The notes under the pieces were generated by a model. That model saw nothing but the letters and a program-made list of their open reading frames with translations. It was not told the DNA's origin and ran no database searches. A stretch of DNA of 64,000 nucleotides from Alphaproteobacteria bacterium (GTDB taxonomy: Bacteria; Pseudomonadota; Alphaproteobacteria; Sphingomonadales; Sphingomonadaceae), in contig JAUHWC010000002.1 of assembly GCA_030424845.1 (NCBI GenBank), forward strand, positions 124,001 through 188,000, in the 5' to 3' direction. Below, piece after piece: positions 34,399-44,386 of this stretch. Made by a program: the position numbers and the translations under genes. Every line of letters begins with the position of its first letter. The first letter of the stretch is position 1.

Positions 34399-37244
34399 TG
34401 GGATACGAACGCCAGAAGGATTTCGGCACGCCCGAAGTCAAGTCGGATGAGATGGTCACTCTCACCATTGATGGCCGCGAAGTAACCGTGCCTGCGGGCA
34501 CCAGCGTGATGCGCGCCGCTGCCGAAGTCGGCGGTGACATCCCCAAGCTGTGCGCCACGGACAATGTGAAGGCCTTCGGCTCCTGCCGCCTGTGCCTGGT
34601 GGAAATCGAAGGTGCGCGCGGCACGCCGGCCAGCTGCACCACCCCGGTTGCCGCCGGCATGAACGTGAAGACGCAGACCCCGCGCCTGGAAAAGCTGCGC
34701 AAGGGCGTGATGGAGCTGTATATCTCCGACCACCCGCTGGACTGCCTCACCTGCTCGGCCAACAATGATTGCGAGTTGCAGGATCAGGCGGCCAACGTCG
34801 GCCTGCGCGATGTGCGTTACGGCTATGAAGGGGCCAACCACCTGGGCGAGGCGACCGACACCTCCAACCCCTATTTCGATTTCGACCCGTCCAAGTGCAT
34901 CGTCTGCTCGCGCTGCGTGCGGGCCTGCTCCGAAGTGCAGGGCACCTTCGCGCTGACCGTGGACGGCCGTGGCTTTGCCAGCATGATCTCCGCCGGCCAG
35001 GGCGTGGACGATTTCCTGTCCTCCGAATGCGTGAGCTGCGGCGCCTGCGTGCAGGCCTGCCCCACCGCCACGCTGCAGGAGAAGAGCGTCAAGCAGATCG
35101 GCAAGCCCGAACGCTCCGTCATCACCACTTGCGCCTATTGCGGCGTGGGCTGCGCCTTCCGCGCCGAAATGCGCGGCGAGCAGCTGGTGCGCATGGTTCC
35201 CTGGAAGGACGGCAAGGCCAACCACGGCCATTCCTGCGTGAAGGGCCGCTTCGCCTGGGGCTATGCCAACCACAAGGACCGCATCACCAAGCCGATGGTG
35301 CGCGACAGCATCGACCAGCCCTGGCGCGAAGTGAGCTGGGAAGAGGCAATCGGCTTTGCCGCCGAGCGCATCCTCAAGATCAAGGCCGAACACGGGCCGC
35401 GCGCGCTGGGCGGGATCACCTCAAGCCGCTGCACCAATGAGGAAACCTTCCTGGTGCAGAAGCTGATCCGCGCCGGCTTCGGTTCCAACAACACCGATAC
35501 CTGTGCCCGCGTGTGCCACAGCCCGACCGGTTTCGGCCTGTCGACCACCTTCGGCACCAGCGCCGGCACGCAGAACTTCGATTCCGCGGAAAAGACCGAT
35601 GTCTTCCTGGTGATCGGCGCCAACCCCACCGATGCCCACCCGGTGTTCGGCAGCCGCATCAAGAAGCGCCTGCGCCAGGGCGCCAAGATGATCGTGGTGG
35701 ACCCGCGCCGGATCGACCTGGTGAAGAGCCCGCACATCAATGCTGCCCATCACCTGCCGCTGCAGCCGGGTACCAACGTCGCCGTGCTGACCAGCATCAG
35801 CCACGTGATCGTGACCGAAGGCCTGGCTGACGAGGACTTTGTCCGCGAGCGCTGCGACTGGGACGAGTACCAGGAATGGGCGCGCTTCGTTTCGGACGAG
35901 AAGCACAGCCCGGAATTCCTCGAAGCCGTGACCAAGGTCCCGGCCGAGACCGTGCGCGAGGCAGCCCGCCTGTTCGCCACCGGCGGCAACGGCGCCATCT
36001 ATTACGGCCTCGGCGTGACCGAGCACAGCCAGGGCTCGTCCACCGTTATGGCCATCGCCAACCTCGCCATGGCCACCGGCAACATCGGCCGCGAAGGCGT
36101 GGGCGTGAACCCGCTGCGCGGCCAGAACAACGTGCAGGGCGCCTGCGACATGGGCAGCTTCCCGCACGAGTTGCCCGGCTATCGCCACATCTCCAACGCC
36201 GACGTGCGCAAGCAGTTCGAGGATGACTGGGGCGTGACGCTGGATCCGGAACCGGGCCTGCGCATCCCCAACATGCTCGATGCCGCCGTGGATGGCAGCT
36301 TCAAGGCGATCTACATCCAGGGCGAGGACATCCTGCAGTCCGATCCGGATACGCATCACGTGGCCGCCGGCCTGGCCGCGATGGACTGCGTGATCGTGCA
36401 CGACCTGTTCCTGAACGAGACGGCGAACTACGCGCATGTCTTCCTGCCGGGCTCCACCTTCCTGGAGAAGTACGGCACCTTCACCAATGCCGAGCGCCGC
36501 GTGCAGCCGGTGCGCAAGGTGATGGAACCGGCCAACGGCTATGAGGACTGGGAAGTGACCCAGCTGCTCGCCAACGCCATCGGCTGCAACTGGAACTACA
36601 AGCACGCCAGCGAGATCCTGGACGAGATCGCGCGCCTGACGCCGGGCTTTGCCGGGCTGAACTGGGACCGCGTGGATGCCAACGAGCAGCTGCAGTGGCC
36701 GGTGAACGAGAAGGCGCCGATGGGCAGCCCGATCATGCACGTGGACGGCTTCGTTCGCGGCAAGGGCAAGTTCGTGATCACCGAATATGTGCCGACCGAC
36801 GAAAAGACCGGTCCGCGCTTCCCGCTGCTGCTGACCACCGGTCGCATCCTCAGCCAGTACAACGTCGGCGCGCAGACCCGGCGCACCAACAACCAGGTCT
36901 GGCATGACGAGGACGTGCTGGAGATCCATCCGACCGATGCGGAAAACCGCGGCCTCGCCGATGGCGACTGGGCGCGGCTTGCCAGCCGTGCGGGCGAAAC
37001 CACCCTGCGCGTCAAGGTGACGGCCCGCGTGGCACCCGGCGTGGTCTACACCACCTTCCACCACCCGGACACGCAGGCCAACGTGGTCACCACCGACAAT
37101 TCGGACTGGGCCACCAACTGCCCCGAATACAAGGTGACCGCCGTGCAGGTGACGCCGTCCAACGGCCCGAGCGAATGGCAGGAGGAGTATGCAGACCTCA
37201 CTGCCATGGCCCGCCGGATCGAAAGCATGGAGCCTGCCGAATAA
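34398..37244 (+). CDS. fdsA: NAD-dependent formate dehydrogenase, alpha (catalytic) subunit
   Basis: 948 residues, the bis-MGD catalytic subunit that oxidises formate to CO2. An N-terminal [2Fe-2S] domain (CATDNVKAFGSCRLC) is followed by a His/Cys cluster site (HPLDCLTCSANNDC), two ferredoxin-type [4Fe-4S] sites (CIVCSRCVRAC, CVSCGACVQAC) and the catalytic domain cluster (CAYCGVGC). The molybdenum ligand is cysteine, not selenocysteine: Cys373 in TCARVCHSPTG. The C-terminal cofactor-binding domain has TTGRILSQYNVGAQTRR. Soluble, cytoplasmic. It shares TAATG with fdsD. Confidence 0.97.
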   Translation: MGYERQKDFGTPEVKSDEMVTLTIDGREVTVPAGTSVMRAAAEVGGDIPKLCATDNVKAFGSCRLCLVEIEGARGTPASCTTPVAAGMNVKTQTPRLEKLRKGVMELYISDHPLDCLTCSANNDCELQDQAANVGLRDVRYGYEGANHLGEATDTSNPYFDFDPSKCIVCSRCVRACSEVQGTFALTVDGRGFASMISAGQGVDDFLSSECVSCGACVQACPTATLQEKSVKQIGKPERSVITTCAYCGVGCAFRAEMRGEQLVRMVPWKDGKANHGHSCVKGRFAWGYANHKDRITKPMVRDSIDQPWREVSWEEAIGFAAERILKIKAEHGPRALGGITSSRCTNEETFLVQKLIRAGFGSNNTDTCARVCHSPTGFGLSTTFGTSAGTQNFDSAEKTDVFLVIGANPTDAHPVFGSRIKKRLRQGAKMIVVDPRRIDLVKSPHINAAHHLPLQPGTNVAVLTSISHVIVTEGLADEDFVRERCDWDEYQEWARFVSDEKHSPEFLEAVTKVPAETVREAARLFATGGNGAIYYGLGVTEHSQGSSTVMAIANLAMATGNIGREGVGVNPLRGQNNVQGACDMGSFPHELPGYRHISNADVRKQFEDDWGVTLDPEPGLRIPNMLDAAVDGSFKAIYIQGEDILQSDPDTHHVAAGLAAMDCVIVHDLFLNETANYAHVFLPGSTFLEKYGTFTNAERRVQPVRKVMEPANGYEDWEVTQLLANAIGCNWNYKHASEILDEIARLTPGFAGLNWDRVDANEQLQWPVNEKAPMGSPIMHVDGFVRGKGKFVITEYVPTDEKTGPRFPLLLTTGRILSQYNVGAQTRRTNNQVWHDEDVLEIHPTDAENRGLADGDWARLASRAGETTLRVKVTARVAPGVVYTTFHHPDTQANVVTTDNSDWATNCPEYKVTAVQVTPSNGPSEWQEEYADLTAMARRIESMEPAE

Positions 37245-37459
37245 TGGACATCGAGAAGCTCTGTCGCATGGCCAACCAGATTGCCGCCAATTTCGCGGCA
37301 ACCGGCCGTGACGAGGCGGTTGCCTCCACCGCGGAACATATCTGGAAGTTCTGGGACCCGCGGATGAAGGCGGAAATCTATGCCGATGACCTCTCGCGCC
37401 TTTCGCCCATCGCGAAAGCGGCGATCGAGAAGCTGAAGGCAGACGCTGAGGCAGCTTGA
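37244..37459 (+). CDS. fdsD: Formate dehydrogenase delta subunit
   Basis: 71 residues beginning MDIEKLCRMANQIAANFAAT, with WKFWDPRMKAEIYAD in the middle, the typical short FdsD pattern. It is thought to help cofactor insertion or assembly of the fds enzyme. The ATG overlaps the fdsA stop, so translation is coupled. A palindromic repeat follows before fdhD. Confidence 0.92.
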   Translation: MDIEKLCRMANQIAANFAATGRDEAVASTAEHIWKFWDPRMKAEIYADDLSRLSPIAKAAIEKLKADAEAA

Positions 37460-37476
37460 GGAGAGGCTGCCTCGCT

Positions 37477-37577
37477 TCCCGCACGTCATCGCGGGGCAAA
37501 CGCCGCCATCCGGGGAGAAATGCTTCGCGCATTGGATGGCAGCAGGCCCTCGGGCCAATCCGCGATGACGTGCGGGA
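37477..37577. repeat. REP-like palindromic element between fdsD and fdhD
   Basis: Perfect 18-base inverted repeats (37477-37494 TCCCGCACGTCATCGCGG and 37560-37577) enclose an inner GCCATCC/GGATGGC pair and a GCCC/GGGC hairpin. The whole 101-base unit can fold into one branched stem. The pattern resembles dispersed palindromic elements with a GTCATxGCG end. It could end or attenuate the fds transcript before fdhD. No open frame lies inside. Confidence 0.7.
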
Positions 37578-37596
37578 CTTTTGAGGTCCCGCTGCC

Positions 37597-38358
37597 GTGA
37601 CCACGCCCATCGAACACCGCCGCGACGGATCGCAGGCAGCCCTTGATCGCCAATGGGTGCCCGAAGTGCCCGTGGCACTGGAATTCAACGGCCTTGCCTA
37701 TGCCGTGATGATGGCCAGCCCTACTGACCTTGCCGATTTCGCGCTGGGCTTCGCGCTTACAGAAGGGCTTGCAGCATCGGCTGCCGACCTGTCGGACCTT
37801 GACGTGGTAGAGGTGGAAAAGGGCTGGATCTGCCGCGCGCAGCTTTCCGGCCTCGGCATCGAGAAGCTGACCGAACGCGTGCGTACCCGCGTTGCTGAAT
37901 CGAGCTGCGGGCTATGCGGGATCGAGAACCTCGAAGCCGTCTCCCAGCCGCTGCCCACGGTCGCAGCGCATGATGCGCTGGAACCTGCGGCGATCTTTGC
38001 AGCGCTATCCAAGCTGCGCGATCACCAACCGCTGACCAAACAGACCGGCGCAGCCCATGCCGCTGCCTTTTGCGCGCCCGACGGCACCATCCTCCACGCC
38101 CGCGAAGACGTGGGCCGCCACAACGCGATGGACAAGCTGGTGGGCGCCCTCGCCAACGCGGGGCAGGACGCGGGCGAAGGCTTCATCCTCTCCAGCGCGC
38201 GCTGTTCTTACGAGATTGTCGAAAAGGCCGTGCGTGCGGGTGCCACGCGGCTTGTGACCATTTCCTTGCCAACTTCCATGGCGGTGGACCGCGCGACCGC
38301 GGCTGGCCTCAGCCTGTGGTGCCTAGCGCGGGACGATAGTGTGATCAGGGTGGGTTAG
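37597..38358 (+). CDS. fdhD: Formate dehydrogenase accessory sulfurtransferase FdhD
   Basis: Transfers sulfur to the molybdenum cofactor of formate dehydrogenase; 253 residues from GTG 37597. The sulfur-carrying cysteine pair is in ESSCGLCGIENL, and the cofactor-binding domain has GAAHAAAF and REDVGRHNAMDKLVGA, with SSARCSYEIVEKA near the end. It completes the formate dehydrogenase set and is separated from fdsD only by the palindromic element. It converges on a small membrane-protein gene. Confidence 0.95.
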   Translation: MTTPIEHRRDGSQAALDRQWVPEVPVALEFNGLAYAVMMASPTDLADFALGFALTEGLAASAADLSDLDVVEVEKGWICRAQLSGLGIEKLTERVRTRVAESSCGLCGIENLEAVSQPLPTVAAHDALEPAAIFAALSKLRDHQPLTKQTGAAHAAAFCAPDGTILHAREDVGRHNAMDKLVGALANAGQDAGEGFILSSARCSYEIVEKAVRAGATRLVTISLPTSMAVDRATAAGLSLWCLARDDSVIRVG

Positions 38359-38368
38359 GGGCTGCCGG

Positions 38369-38629
38369 TCAATCCATATACACGCTGCGCATGATGAACT
38401 CCGAAGTCCATAAGCCATCGTTCATCAGGATATAGACTTCGCAACCTTCCGACCAAGACCAGCGTGAATCTCGTGCCGGCCAGAATCGAGCACTTTCAGA
38501 GGTGGTGTTATATTCTCTTGCAAGGTCTTGGCAGGCCTCAAGTCGGGAGTCAGTGAACGCACCGTAAAGGTAAACCAACGCTGCAATTGATACCAAAGCA
38601 TAGGCTGAATACTTCACGGCGTTAGGCAT
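38369..38629 (-). CDS. Small hypothetical membrane-anchored protein
   Basis: 86 residues from ATG 38627-38629, with GGGGAGA at good spacing. One hydrophobic segment (about residues 8-26: YSAYALVSIAALVYLYGAF) is followed by a polar domain with two cysteines (near 34 and 69) and a tryptophan-rich stretch ARDSRWSWSEGC. Probably exported with an N-terminal anchor. I do not recognise the family. Its base composition is more AT-rich than its neighbours. Downstream of metW on the same strand, with an 11-base gap. Confidence 0.6.
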   Translation of the reverse strand: MPNAVKYSAYALVSIAALVYLYGAFTDSRLEACQDLAREYNTTSESARFWPARDSRWSWSEGCEVYILMNDGLWTSEFIMRSVYMD

Positions 38630-38640
38630 ATCATTCTCCC

Positions 38641-39228
38641 CTACCTGCTCAGCTGGAACACCGCATGTTCCGCGCGCCAGTTCGCATTCCCGCCACCAAT
38701 CTCGCGGCCACCGGCGAAGAACCAGCTGCCTTCCACTGTCACGCCCTTGTCCGCGATCAGCTGGCGGAAATCGTCCACCGTCACATGGTGGATGTTCTGC
38801 GTTTCGTACCAGCTGACGGGCAGGTGCCGCGTCACCGGCATGCGGCCCTTGAACAGCAAGGCAAAGCGCATGCGCCAGTAGGCGAAATTGGGGAAGCTGA
38901 CGAAGGCGGTCTGGCCGATGCGCAGCAGCTGGTCGAGCATGTAATCGGGCCGTTCGGCAGTCTGCAGGGTCTGGCTCAGGATCGCCACGTCGTATGAGGC
39001 ATCGGGATAGTCGGCGAGGTCGCGATCGGCATCGCCCTGCACCACCGAAAGCCCGCGGCTGACGCATCGCTCGACCAGTTCGGGGTCGATCTCCAGCCCG
39101 CGCACATCGACGTGGCGTTCGCGACGCAGAACCTCCATCAACTCGCCCTCGCCGCAACCGACGTCCAGCACGCGGGTGCCTTCGGGCACCAGCTCGGCAA
39201 TCTTGGCAAGGTCCGGACGCAGCGCCAT
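38641..39228 (-). CDS. metW: Methionine biosynthesis protein MetW
   Basis: 195 residues, class I methyltransferase-like fold with VLDVGCGEGELMEVL as the SAM motif, then SQTLQTAERPDYMLDQLLRI and FPNFAYWRMRFALL, all typical of MetW. MetW works with MetX in homoserine O-acylation in many proteobacteria. The ATG shares its A with the metX TGA stop, so the pair is translationally coupled. Confidence 0.95.
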   Translation of the reverse strand: MALRPDLAKIAELVPEGTRVLDVGCGEGELMEVLRRERHVDVRGLEIDPELVERCVSRGLSVVQGDADRDLADYPDASYDVAILSQTLQTAERPDYMLDQLLRIGQTAFVSFPNFAYWRMRFALLFKGRMPVTRHLPVSWYETQNIHHVTVDDFRQLIADKGVTVEGSWFFAGGREIGGGNANWRAEHAVFQLSR

Positions 39229-40361
39229 CAGCCGACAAACCCCTTGATCACGCGGTCCAGCGCCGGACATTCGAGCAGGAAGCTGTCATGCCCGAAAGGC
39301 GCGGAAAGCTCCACGAAGCTGACCGGCGCGGCCACGGCATTCAGCGCATGGACGAAGTTGCGGCTCTCCGCCGTGGGATAGAGCCAGTCCGTATCGAAGC
39401 TGACCACGCAAAAGCGCGTGTCACCAGCATCGCGGAAGGCATCGGCCAGCAAGCCGCCATGCTCCTCTGCCAGGTCGAAATAATCCATCGCCCGGGTGAT
39501 GAAGAGGTAGCTGTTGGCATCGAAGCGGGTGGTGAAGGCAAGGCCCTGGTAGCGCAGGTAGCTTTCCACCTGGAAATCGGCATCGAAGCCGAAGCTCTTT
39601 TCTTCCCGGTCCTGCAGGCGGCGGCCGAACTTGTCGGTCAGCCCGGCTTCGGAAAGATAGGTGATATGCGCAGCCATGCGGGCGACGGAAAGGCCCTTTT
39701 CCGGGCCGTTGCCGTCGCCGTCATAGTAATCGCCACCTTTCCATTCCGGGTCCGCCATGATCGCCTGCCGGCCGACTTCGTGGAAGGCGATGTTCTGCGC
39801 GGAATGACGCGCGGTGGTGGCGATGGCCAGCACGCGATCCGTCCGCCCCGGGAAATTGGCGGCAAAGCTCAAGGCCTGCATCCCGCCCATCGATCCGCCG
39901 ACAACGGCGTGGAGCGTGCCGATGCCCAGCGTATCGAGCAGGGCCACCTGCGCGCGCACCATGTCGCGAATGGTGATGACCGGAAAGCGCATGCCATAGG
40001 GCTTGCCGTCAGGCCCGATGGATGCAGGGCCGGTCGATCCGATGCAGCTGCCGATGACATTGGCGCAGATCACGTGGAAACGATCCGTGTCGATCGGCTT
40101 GCCGGGACCGACCATGCGTTCCCACCAGCCGGGCTTGCCGGTCAGCGGGTGGGTCTTGGCCACGAACTGGTCTCCCGTCAGCGCGTGGAAGATCAGGATG
40201 GCATTGCTCTTGTCCGCATTGAGCTCGCCATAGGTCTCGTAAGCGAGTGTAACGTCGGCGAGCGACTTGCCGCTGTCGAGCGCAAGCGGTGCGCCCAGCG
40301 TGATCGCGTTCAGGTGTGATGCCAATGCAGTAGCCATGCGCTGCGGGACTTGGGGCCTCAT
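39228..40361 (-). CDS. metX: Homoserine O-acetyltransferase (or succinyltransferase)
   Basis: Acylates homoserine at the start of methionine synthesis; 377 residues, alpha/beta-hydrolase fold. The nucleophile serine is in [12 protein letters not shown] and the catalytic histidine in [21 protein letters not shown] forms the oxyanion region. Acetyl versus succinyl donor cannot be set with confidence here. An ATG eight codons downstream (40337) is an alternative start; neither has a strong ribosome site. Divergent from hisC. Confidence 0.95.
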   Translation of the reverse strand: MRPQVPQRMATALASHLNAITLGAPLALDSGKSLADVTLAYETYGELNADKSNAILIFHALTGDQFVAKTHPLTGKPGWWERMVGPGKPIDTDRFHVICANVIGSCIGSTGPASIGPDGKPYGMRFPVITIRDMVRAQVALLDTLGIGTLHAVVGGSMGGMQALSFAANFPGRTDRVLAIATTARHSAQNIAFHEVGRQAIMADPEWKGGDYYDGDGNGPEKGLSVARMAAHITYLSEAGLTDKFGRRLQDREEKSFGFDADFQVESYLRYQGLAFTTRFDANSYLFITRAMDYFDLAEEHGGLLADAFRDAGDTRFCVVSFDTDWLYPTAESRNFVHALNAVAAPVSFVELSAPFGHDSFLLECPALDRVIKGFVG

Positions 40362-40422
40362 TCGCGGGCTGTCAATTGCGCGCGCGAGCCGCTAAGGGCC
40401 TTCCGCATTGAATCAGGACGTG

Positions 40423-41535
40423 ATGGATATGCCCGAGAACGCCTCTCCGCAGATGAAGCCGTGGATCGCCGCGATCCATGCCTATGTGCCGGGCAAATCC
40501 AAATCCGCTGACGGCAAGCCGCTGGTGAAGCTGTCTGCCAACGAGAACCCGCTGGGCACCAGCCCTGCTGCGCTGGAGGCACTGGTGCAGCCGCGTTCGC
40601 CGCGCGATTATCCCGATCCGGATTCCACTGCGCTGCGCGGGGCCATCGGCAAGCTGCACGGTATCGATCCGGCACGCATCGTGTGCGGAACGGGATCGGA
40701 CGAACTGCTCAACCTTGCCGCCCAGGCCTTTGCCGGGCCGGGCGACGAAGTGGCCTTCAGCCGCTTTTCCTTCTCGGTCTATGACATTGCCGCGCGCCGC
40801 TGCGGGGCAACGCCCGTCGAAGTGGCGGACCGGGATTTCACCGCCGATGTGGACGCTCTGCTGGCTGGTGTGACGGACAGGACCCGCGTGGTCTTCATCG
40901 CCAACCCCAACAACCCCACCGGCACCTTCATCCCGCGCTCCGAGCTGGCACGGTTGCATGCCGGCCTGCCGGGCAAGGTGCTGCTGGTGGTGGATCGCGC
41001 CTATGCCGAATATGTGCGGCCCGAGGATGACGACGGCGCGCTTGAACTGGCCGCTCGCCACGATAACGTGCTGGTTACGCACACCTTCTCCAAGATCTAC
41101 GGGCTTGCCGGCGAGCGCGTGGGCTGGGGCACCGGAGCGCCGGGAATCGTGGATGCGTTGAACCGCATTCGCGGGCCGTTCAACGTCACACTGGGGGCAC
41201 AGGCAGCAGCCCTTGCCGCGCTTGAGGACCAGGATTTCGTGGTGCACAGCCGCGACCACAACCTGGCGGAGCGCACCCGTTTCGTTGCCGCAATAGAGGC
41301 GCTGGGAAATCACGGCCTGCGCGCCGTGCCGAGCGAGGCGAATTTCGTGCTGGTATTGTTCGAGGGCAAGCTGACTGCCGAGGCCGCGCTTCATGCCATC
41401 GGCGATGCCGGCTATGCCGTGCGCCACCTGCCGGGCCAGGGCTTGCCGCAAGCCTTGCGCATCACCATCGGCACGGCCGGGCAAATGGATGATATTGCGT
41501 CAGTGCTGCGTGGCATGGCAGAGAGCGGGCAATGA
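40423..41535 (+). CDS. hisC: Histidinol-phosphate aminotransferase family (HisC)
   Basis: PLP-dependent class I/II aminotransferase, 370 residues from ATG 40423 (AGGA upstream; a TTG at 40408 is less likely). The PLP lysine is in [17 protein letters not shown], and [14 protein letters not shown] and [14 protein letters not shown] are HisC-type motifs. It overlaps tyrA by four bases. That link suggests it may also serve phenylalanine/tyrosine transamination, as aromatic-active HisC proteins do. Confidence 0.93.
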   Translation: MDMPENASPQMKPWIAAIHAYVPGKSKSADGKPLVKLSANENPLGTSPAALEALVQPRSPRDYPDPDSTALRGAIGKLHGIDPARIVCGTGSDELLNLAAQAFAGPGDEVAFSRFSFSVYDIAARRCGATPVEVADRDFTADVDALLAGVTDRTRVVFIANPNNPTGTFIPRSELARLHAGLPGKVLLVVDRAYAEYVRPEDDDGALELAARHDNVLVTHTFSKIYGLAGERVGWGTGAPGIVDALNRIRGPFNVTLGAQAAALAALEDQDFVVHSRDHNLAERTRFVAAIEALGNHGLRAVPSEANFVLVLFEGKLTAEAALHAIGDAGYAVRHLPGQGLPQALRITIGTAGQMDDIASVLRGMAESGQ

Positions 41536-42437
41536 ACTTCAAGAAGGTTGCCATTATCGGCCTTGGCCTGATTGGCGGGTCGATCGGCCTGGCGGTGCGC
41601 AAGGAACTGCCCGATTGCGTGACCAGCGGTTTCGATGCCGACGCCAAGGTGCGCGAACGCGCGCGCGAACTGCAGCTTGCCGATGATATCCACGATGATC
41701 CTGCCGAAGCAGTCAAGGGCGCCGACCTGGTGATCCTGTGCGTACCCGTGGGCGCGATGGCATCTGTCGCTGCGGCAATCGCGCCAGGCCTCTCGCCCGA
41801 TTGCGTGATCAGCGATGTCGGCAGTTCCAAGCGCAGCATCACCGACGCGCTGACCAAGGCCCTGCCCGATCATACGATCATCCCGGCGCATCCCGTTGCC
41901 GGCACCGAACACTCCGGACCCGATGCCGGCTTTGCCAGCCTGTTCCACCAGCGCTGGTGCATCATCACCCCTCCCCAGGGCGCGCCGGAGGACAAGGTCC
42001 ATGCGCTGGTCGATTTCTGGGAAGGGCTCGGCGCGATGGTCGAAACCATGGATGCCGACCACCATGATCGCGTGCTGGCCGTTACGAGCCACATCCCCCA
42101 CCTGATCGCCTATACCATCGTGGGCACGGCATCGGACCTGGAGGAAGTGACCCGCAGCGAGGTGATCAAGTATTCCGCCGGCGGTTTCCGCGATTTCACC
42201 CGCATCGCCGCCAGCGATCCGACCATGTGGCGCGACGTGTTCCTGAACAACAAGGACGCGGTGCTGGAAATGCTCGATGCCTTCCTGACGGACCTTGCCC
42301 TGATGCGCGAGGCGATCAAGGCGGGCGATGGCGAGATGATGCACGATACTTTCAGCCGCACACGCGCCATCCGGCGTTCCATCGTCGCACTGGGACAGGA
42401 CGACCCGCGGCCCGACTTCGGCCGCGAGCACGACTAG
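41532..42437 (+). CDS. tyrA: Prephenate/arogenate dehydrogenase
   Basis: NAD(P)-linked enzyme of tyrosine synthesis, 301 residues. The N-terminal Rossmann fold has [16 protein letters not shown] and the active-site region [16 protein letters not shown], with [15 protein letters not shown] in the helical domain. No chorismate mutase or ACT domain is fused. Its coupling to hisC gives the last two steps to tyrosine in one transcript. It converges on the DUF3237 gene. Confidence 0.94.
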   Translation: MNFKKVAIIGLGLIGGSIGLAVRKELPDCVTSGFDADAKVRERARELQLADDIHDDPAEAVKGADLVILCVPVGAMASVAAAIAPGLSPDCVISDVGSSKRSITDALTKALPDHTIIPAHPVAGTEHSGPDAGFASLFHQRWCIITPPQGAPEDKVHALVDFWEGLGAMVETMDADHHDRVLAVTSHIPHLIAYTIVGTASDLEEVTRSEVIKYSAGGFRDFTRIAASDPTMWRDVFLNNKDAVLEMLDAFLTDLALMREAIKAGDGEMMHDTFSRTRAIRRSIVALGQDDPRPDFGREHD

Positions 42438-42443
42438 GCTGTT

Positions 42444-42899
42444 TCAGTCGACGCGATAGACGGACAAACGCACCGTCGAGCCGACCTTCCCGCCCCGGGC
42501 AAGGAACAGCGACCTGCTGACCCAGGCATAATCGGGATGACCGCTGTCGAGCCTGATGGCGGTGCGCATGTAGTACTCCGAAGCCGGCACTTCCTCGCCC
42601 GCAGCGATCCGCACCGCGACTTCGGGCGACGCATGGCGAATACCGCGACTGATGACCTCGATCATCGCACCGTCATGTGTCTCGATGCCATAGCGCGCAT
42701 CCAGTTCGGCCACGCCATTGGCAGTGACGGTCTGCCAATCCGCCCCGACATCGAGGATGCGCCCGCTGATCAGCGGCCCGGTTACCGAACCGCCGATGAT
42801 CGGAATGATCCGCCGCACGCCGGTGGCGCAGCCACCCAGCTCGTGCGGCGGCGAAAGCTCCACCGTGAAATCGCAGGCGTGCTCCAGTTGCAGGCTCAT
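42444..42899 (-). CDS. DUF3237-domain protein (second copy)
   Basis: 151 residues, homologous along its length to the 23.3-kb copy: RRIIPIIGGSVTGPLISGRI, ADWQTVTANG, YGIETHDGAMIEVISRG and PASEYYMRTA. No export signal. It starts inside the flavin monooxygenase stop codon (ATGA), so the two are made together. If DUF3237 proteins are decarboxylases of aromatic dimers, this one would act on the monooxygenase product or its precursor. Function is unproven. Confidence 0.85.
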   Translation of the reverse strand: MSLQLEHACDFTVELSPPHELGGCATGVRRIIPIIGGSVTGPLISGRILDVGADWQTVTANGVAELDARYGIETHDGAMIEVISRGIRHASPEVAVRIAAGEEVPASEYYMRTAIRLDSGHPDYAWVSRSLFLARGGKVGSTVRLSVYRVD

Positions 42900-44188
42900 G
42901 CAGTGACGGTCTCGACCCTGGCGCCTTGGGGAATGGTGCGCGGCGCGGAATTGAGCGCATCGCGCGCGAAACCGGCAGCCTTCTGGTAAGCCAGCATGAA
43001 CTCGGCGCGTTCCTTGGCGGGGATGACGTCGTCGATATTCTCGAACTCGCCGCCACAGCGATCCTCGACCATGTTGAGCAGGCCGAAGGGTCCGGCACCG
43101 CGATTGCGCAGGGTAAGCCCGCCAACCGGGCCGCACATTTCCGCATCATAGGCGCGCAGCATCTCCTGGCTGACGCCATGTTCGAGCATCAGCCTGCCGA
43201 TCACGCGCGCATCGATGATCGCCTGCGAGGCGCCATTGGATCCCGTGGGATACATCGGGTGGGCGGCATCGCCCAGCAGCCCTACCGGCCCGTCCACCCA
43301 GCTGGGCAGCGGGTCACGGTCGATCATCGGGTTTTCATAGACCACCTCGGATGCCTGCAGCAGCGCGGGAAGGTCCAGCCAGTCATAGACGAAATCGGCG
43401 AAGTCATGCGCGAAGTCGGCCAGGTGGACTTCGCGGAACCAGCCGGACTTCGTCCAGTCATGGGTATCGTCATAGGTCTTTTCGGCGATCCAGTTGATAT
43501 CCGCCGTGCCGTCCGCATCGGGGTGTGAAATCGGATAGATCACCACCCGGTGGCGGCTGGTGCCGAGCCCGACAAAGGACGAACCGGAACGGATCGGCAC
43601 CCCGCGCGAGGTGCCGCGCCACATGATCGTGCCGCCCCAGTGGATATCGGGCTGGTCGGGGTGCATCTGCGCGCGCACTTCCGAATGGATGCCTTCGGCA
43701 CCGAAAAGCAGGGCTCCGGCAAACTCCACGCTCGAACCGTCAGCCTTGTGGACCTGCGCAGTGACAGAGCCATCGGCATGCTTGCGATAGCCGGTGACCT
43801 TGTGGCCCAGCCTTACAGCGTCGGGGCCGAGCCGTTCGATCACCTTGCGATAGAGCATCAGGTGGAACTTGCCGCGATGGACCGCATACTGGTGCCAGTT
43901 GTATCCGGCCAGCTTGCCGCGCTTTTCGGAATAGATGTCCTTTCCATTGAGGCCGACCAGCGCCCATTCGCGTGCCGGGATGCCGACCTCGTCCATCTCC
44001 GCCTCGCCAATGCCGAGGTCTTCCAGTTCGCGCACGGCGTTGGGCTGGATATTGATGCCCACACCCAGCGGCTTGAGATCGCGCACGCTTTCAAACAGCA
44101 CGCATGGCACGCCGATCTCGTGCAGCGTGAGGGCGAGGGTCAGGCCGGCAATGCCCGCCCCTGCGATCAAGACGCGTTCGTGGTGCAT
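42896..44188 (-). CDS. FAD-dependent aromatic monooxygenase (PhzS / salicylate hydroxylase-like)
   Basis: 430 residues from ATG 44186-44188. The FAD motifs are VLIAGAGIAGLTLALTLHE at the N-terminus, FGAEGIHSEVR in the middle and LLGDAAHPMYPTGSNGASQA near residue 290. This is the single-component class A flavoprotein hydroxylase fold, which uses NAD(P)H and O2 to hydroxylate, or oxidatively decarboxylate, a phenolic ring. It is cotranscribed with DUF3237 and lies divergent from an enoyl-CoA hydratase across a 198-base gap. Its exact substrate cannot be read from the sequence. Confidence 0.87.
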   Translation of the reverse strand: MHHERVLIAGAGIAGLTLALTLHEIGVPCVLFESVRDLKPLGVGINIQPNAVRELEDLGIGEAEMDEVGIPAREWALVGLNGKDIYSEKRGKLAGYNWHQYAVHRGKFHLMLYRKVIERLGPDAVRLGHKVTGYRKHADGSVTAQVHKADGSSVEFAGALLFGAEGIHSEVRAQMHPDQPDIHWGGTIMWRGTSRGVPIRSGSSFVGLGTSRHRVVIYPISHPDADGTADINWIAEKTYDDTHDWTKSGWFREVHLADFAHDFADFVYDWLDLPALLQASEVVYENPMIDRDPLPSWVDGPVGLLGDAAHPMYPTGSNGASQAIIDARVIGRLMLEHGVSQEMLRAYDAEMCGPVGGLTLRNRGAGPFGLLNMVEDRCGGEFENIDDVIPAKERAEFMLAYQKAAGFARDALNSAPRTIPQGARVETVTA

Positions 44189-44386
44189 TCTGGAATGTTC
44201 TCCGGTCAGTAGCTTGCCATGCGCGCAGCCCGCCGGCCGCAACCCCTTTCCGCCTATCGCCGCAGGAAAGGCGAGACAATGCTTATTAAACTTACCTTTG
44301 AAACCGCTTGCAGCGAGACATCCGGTTTTGATCGACTATGGAATAGCGGGTGACTAGCCTCGGCTACCGGTTGAAAGGACAAAGGC

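Noticed and set aside
35498-35520. Selenocysteine at the formate dehydrogenase active site
   Set aside because: The codon for residue 373 is TGC (cysteine), with no in-frame TGA.
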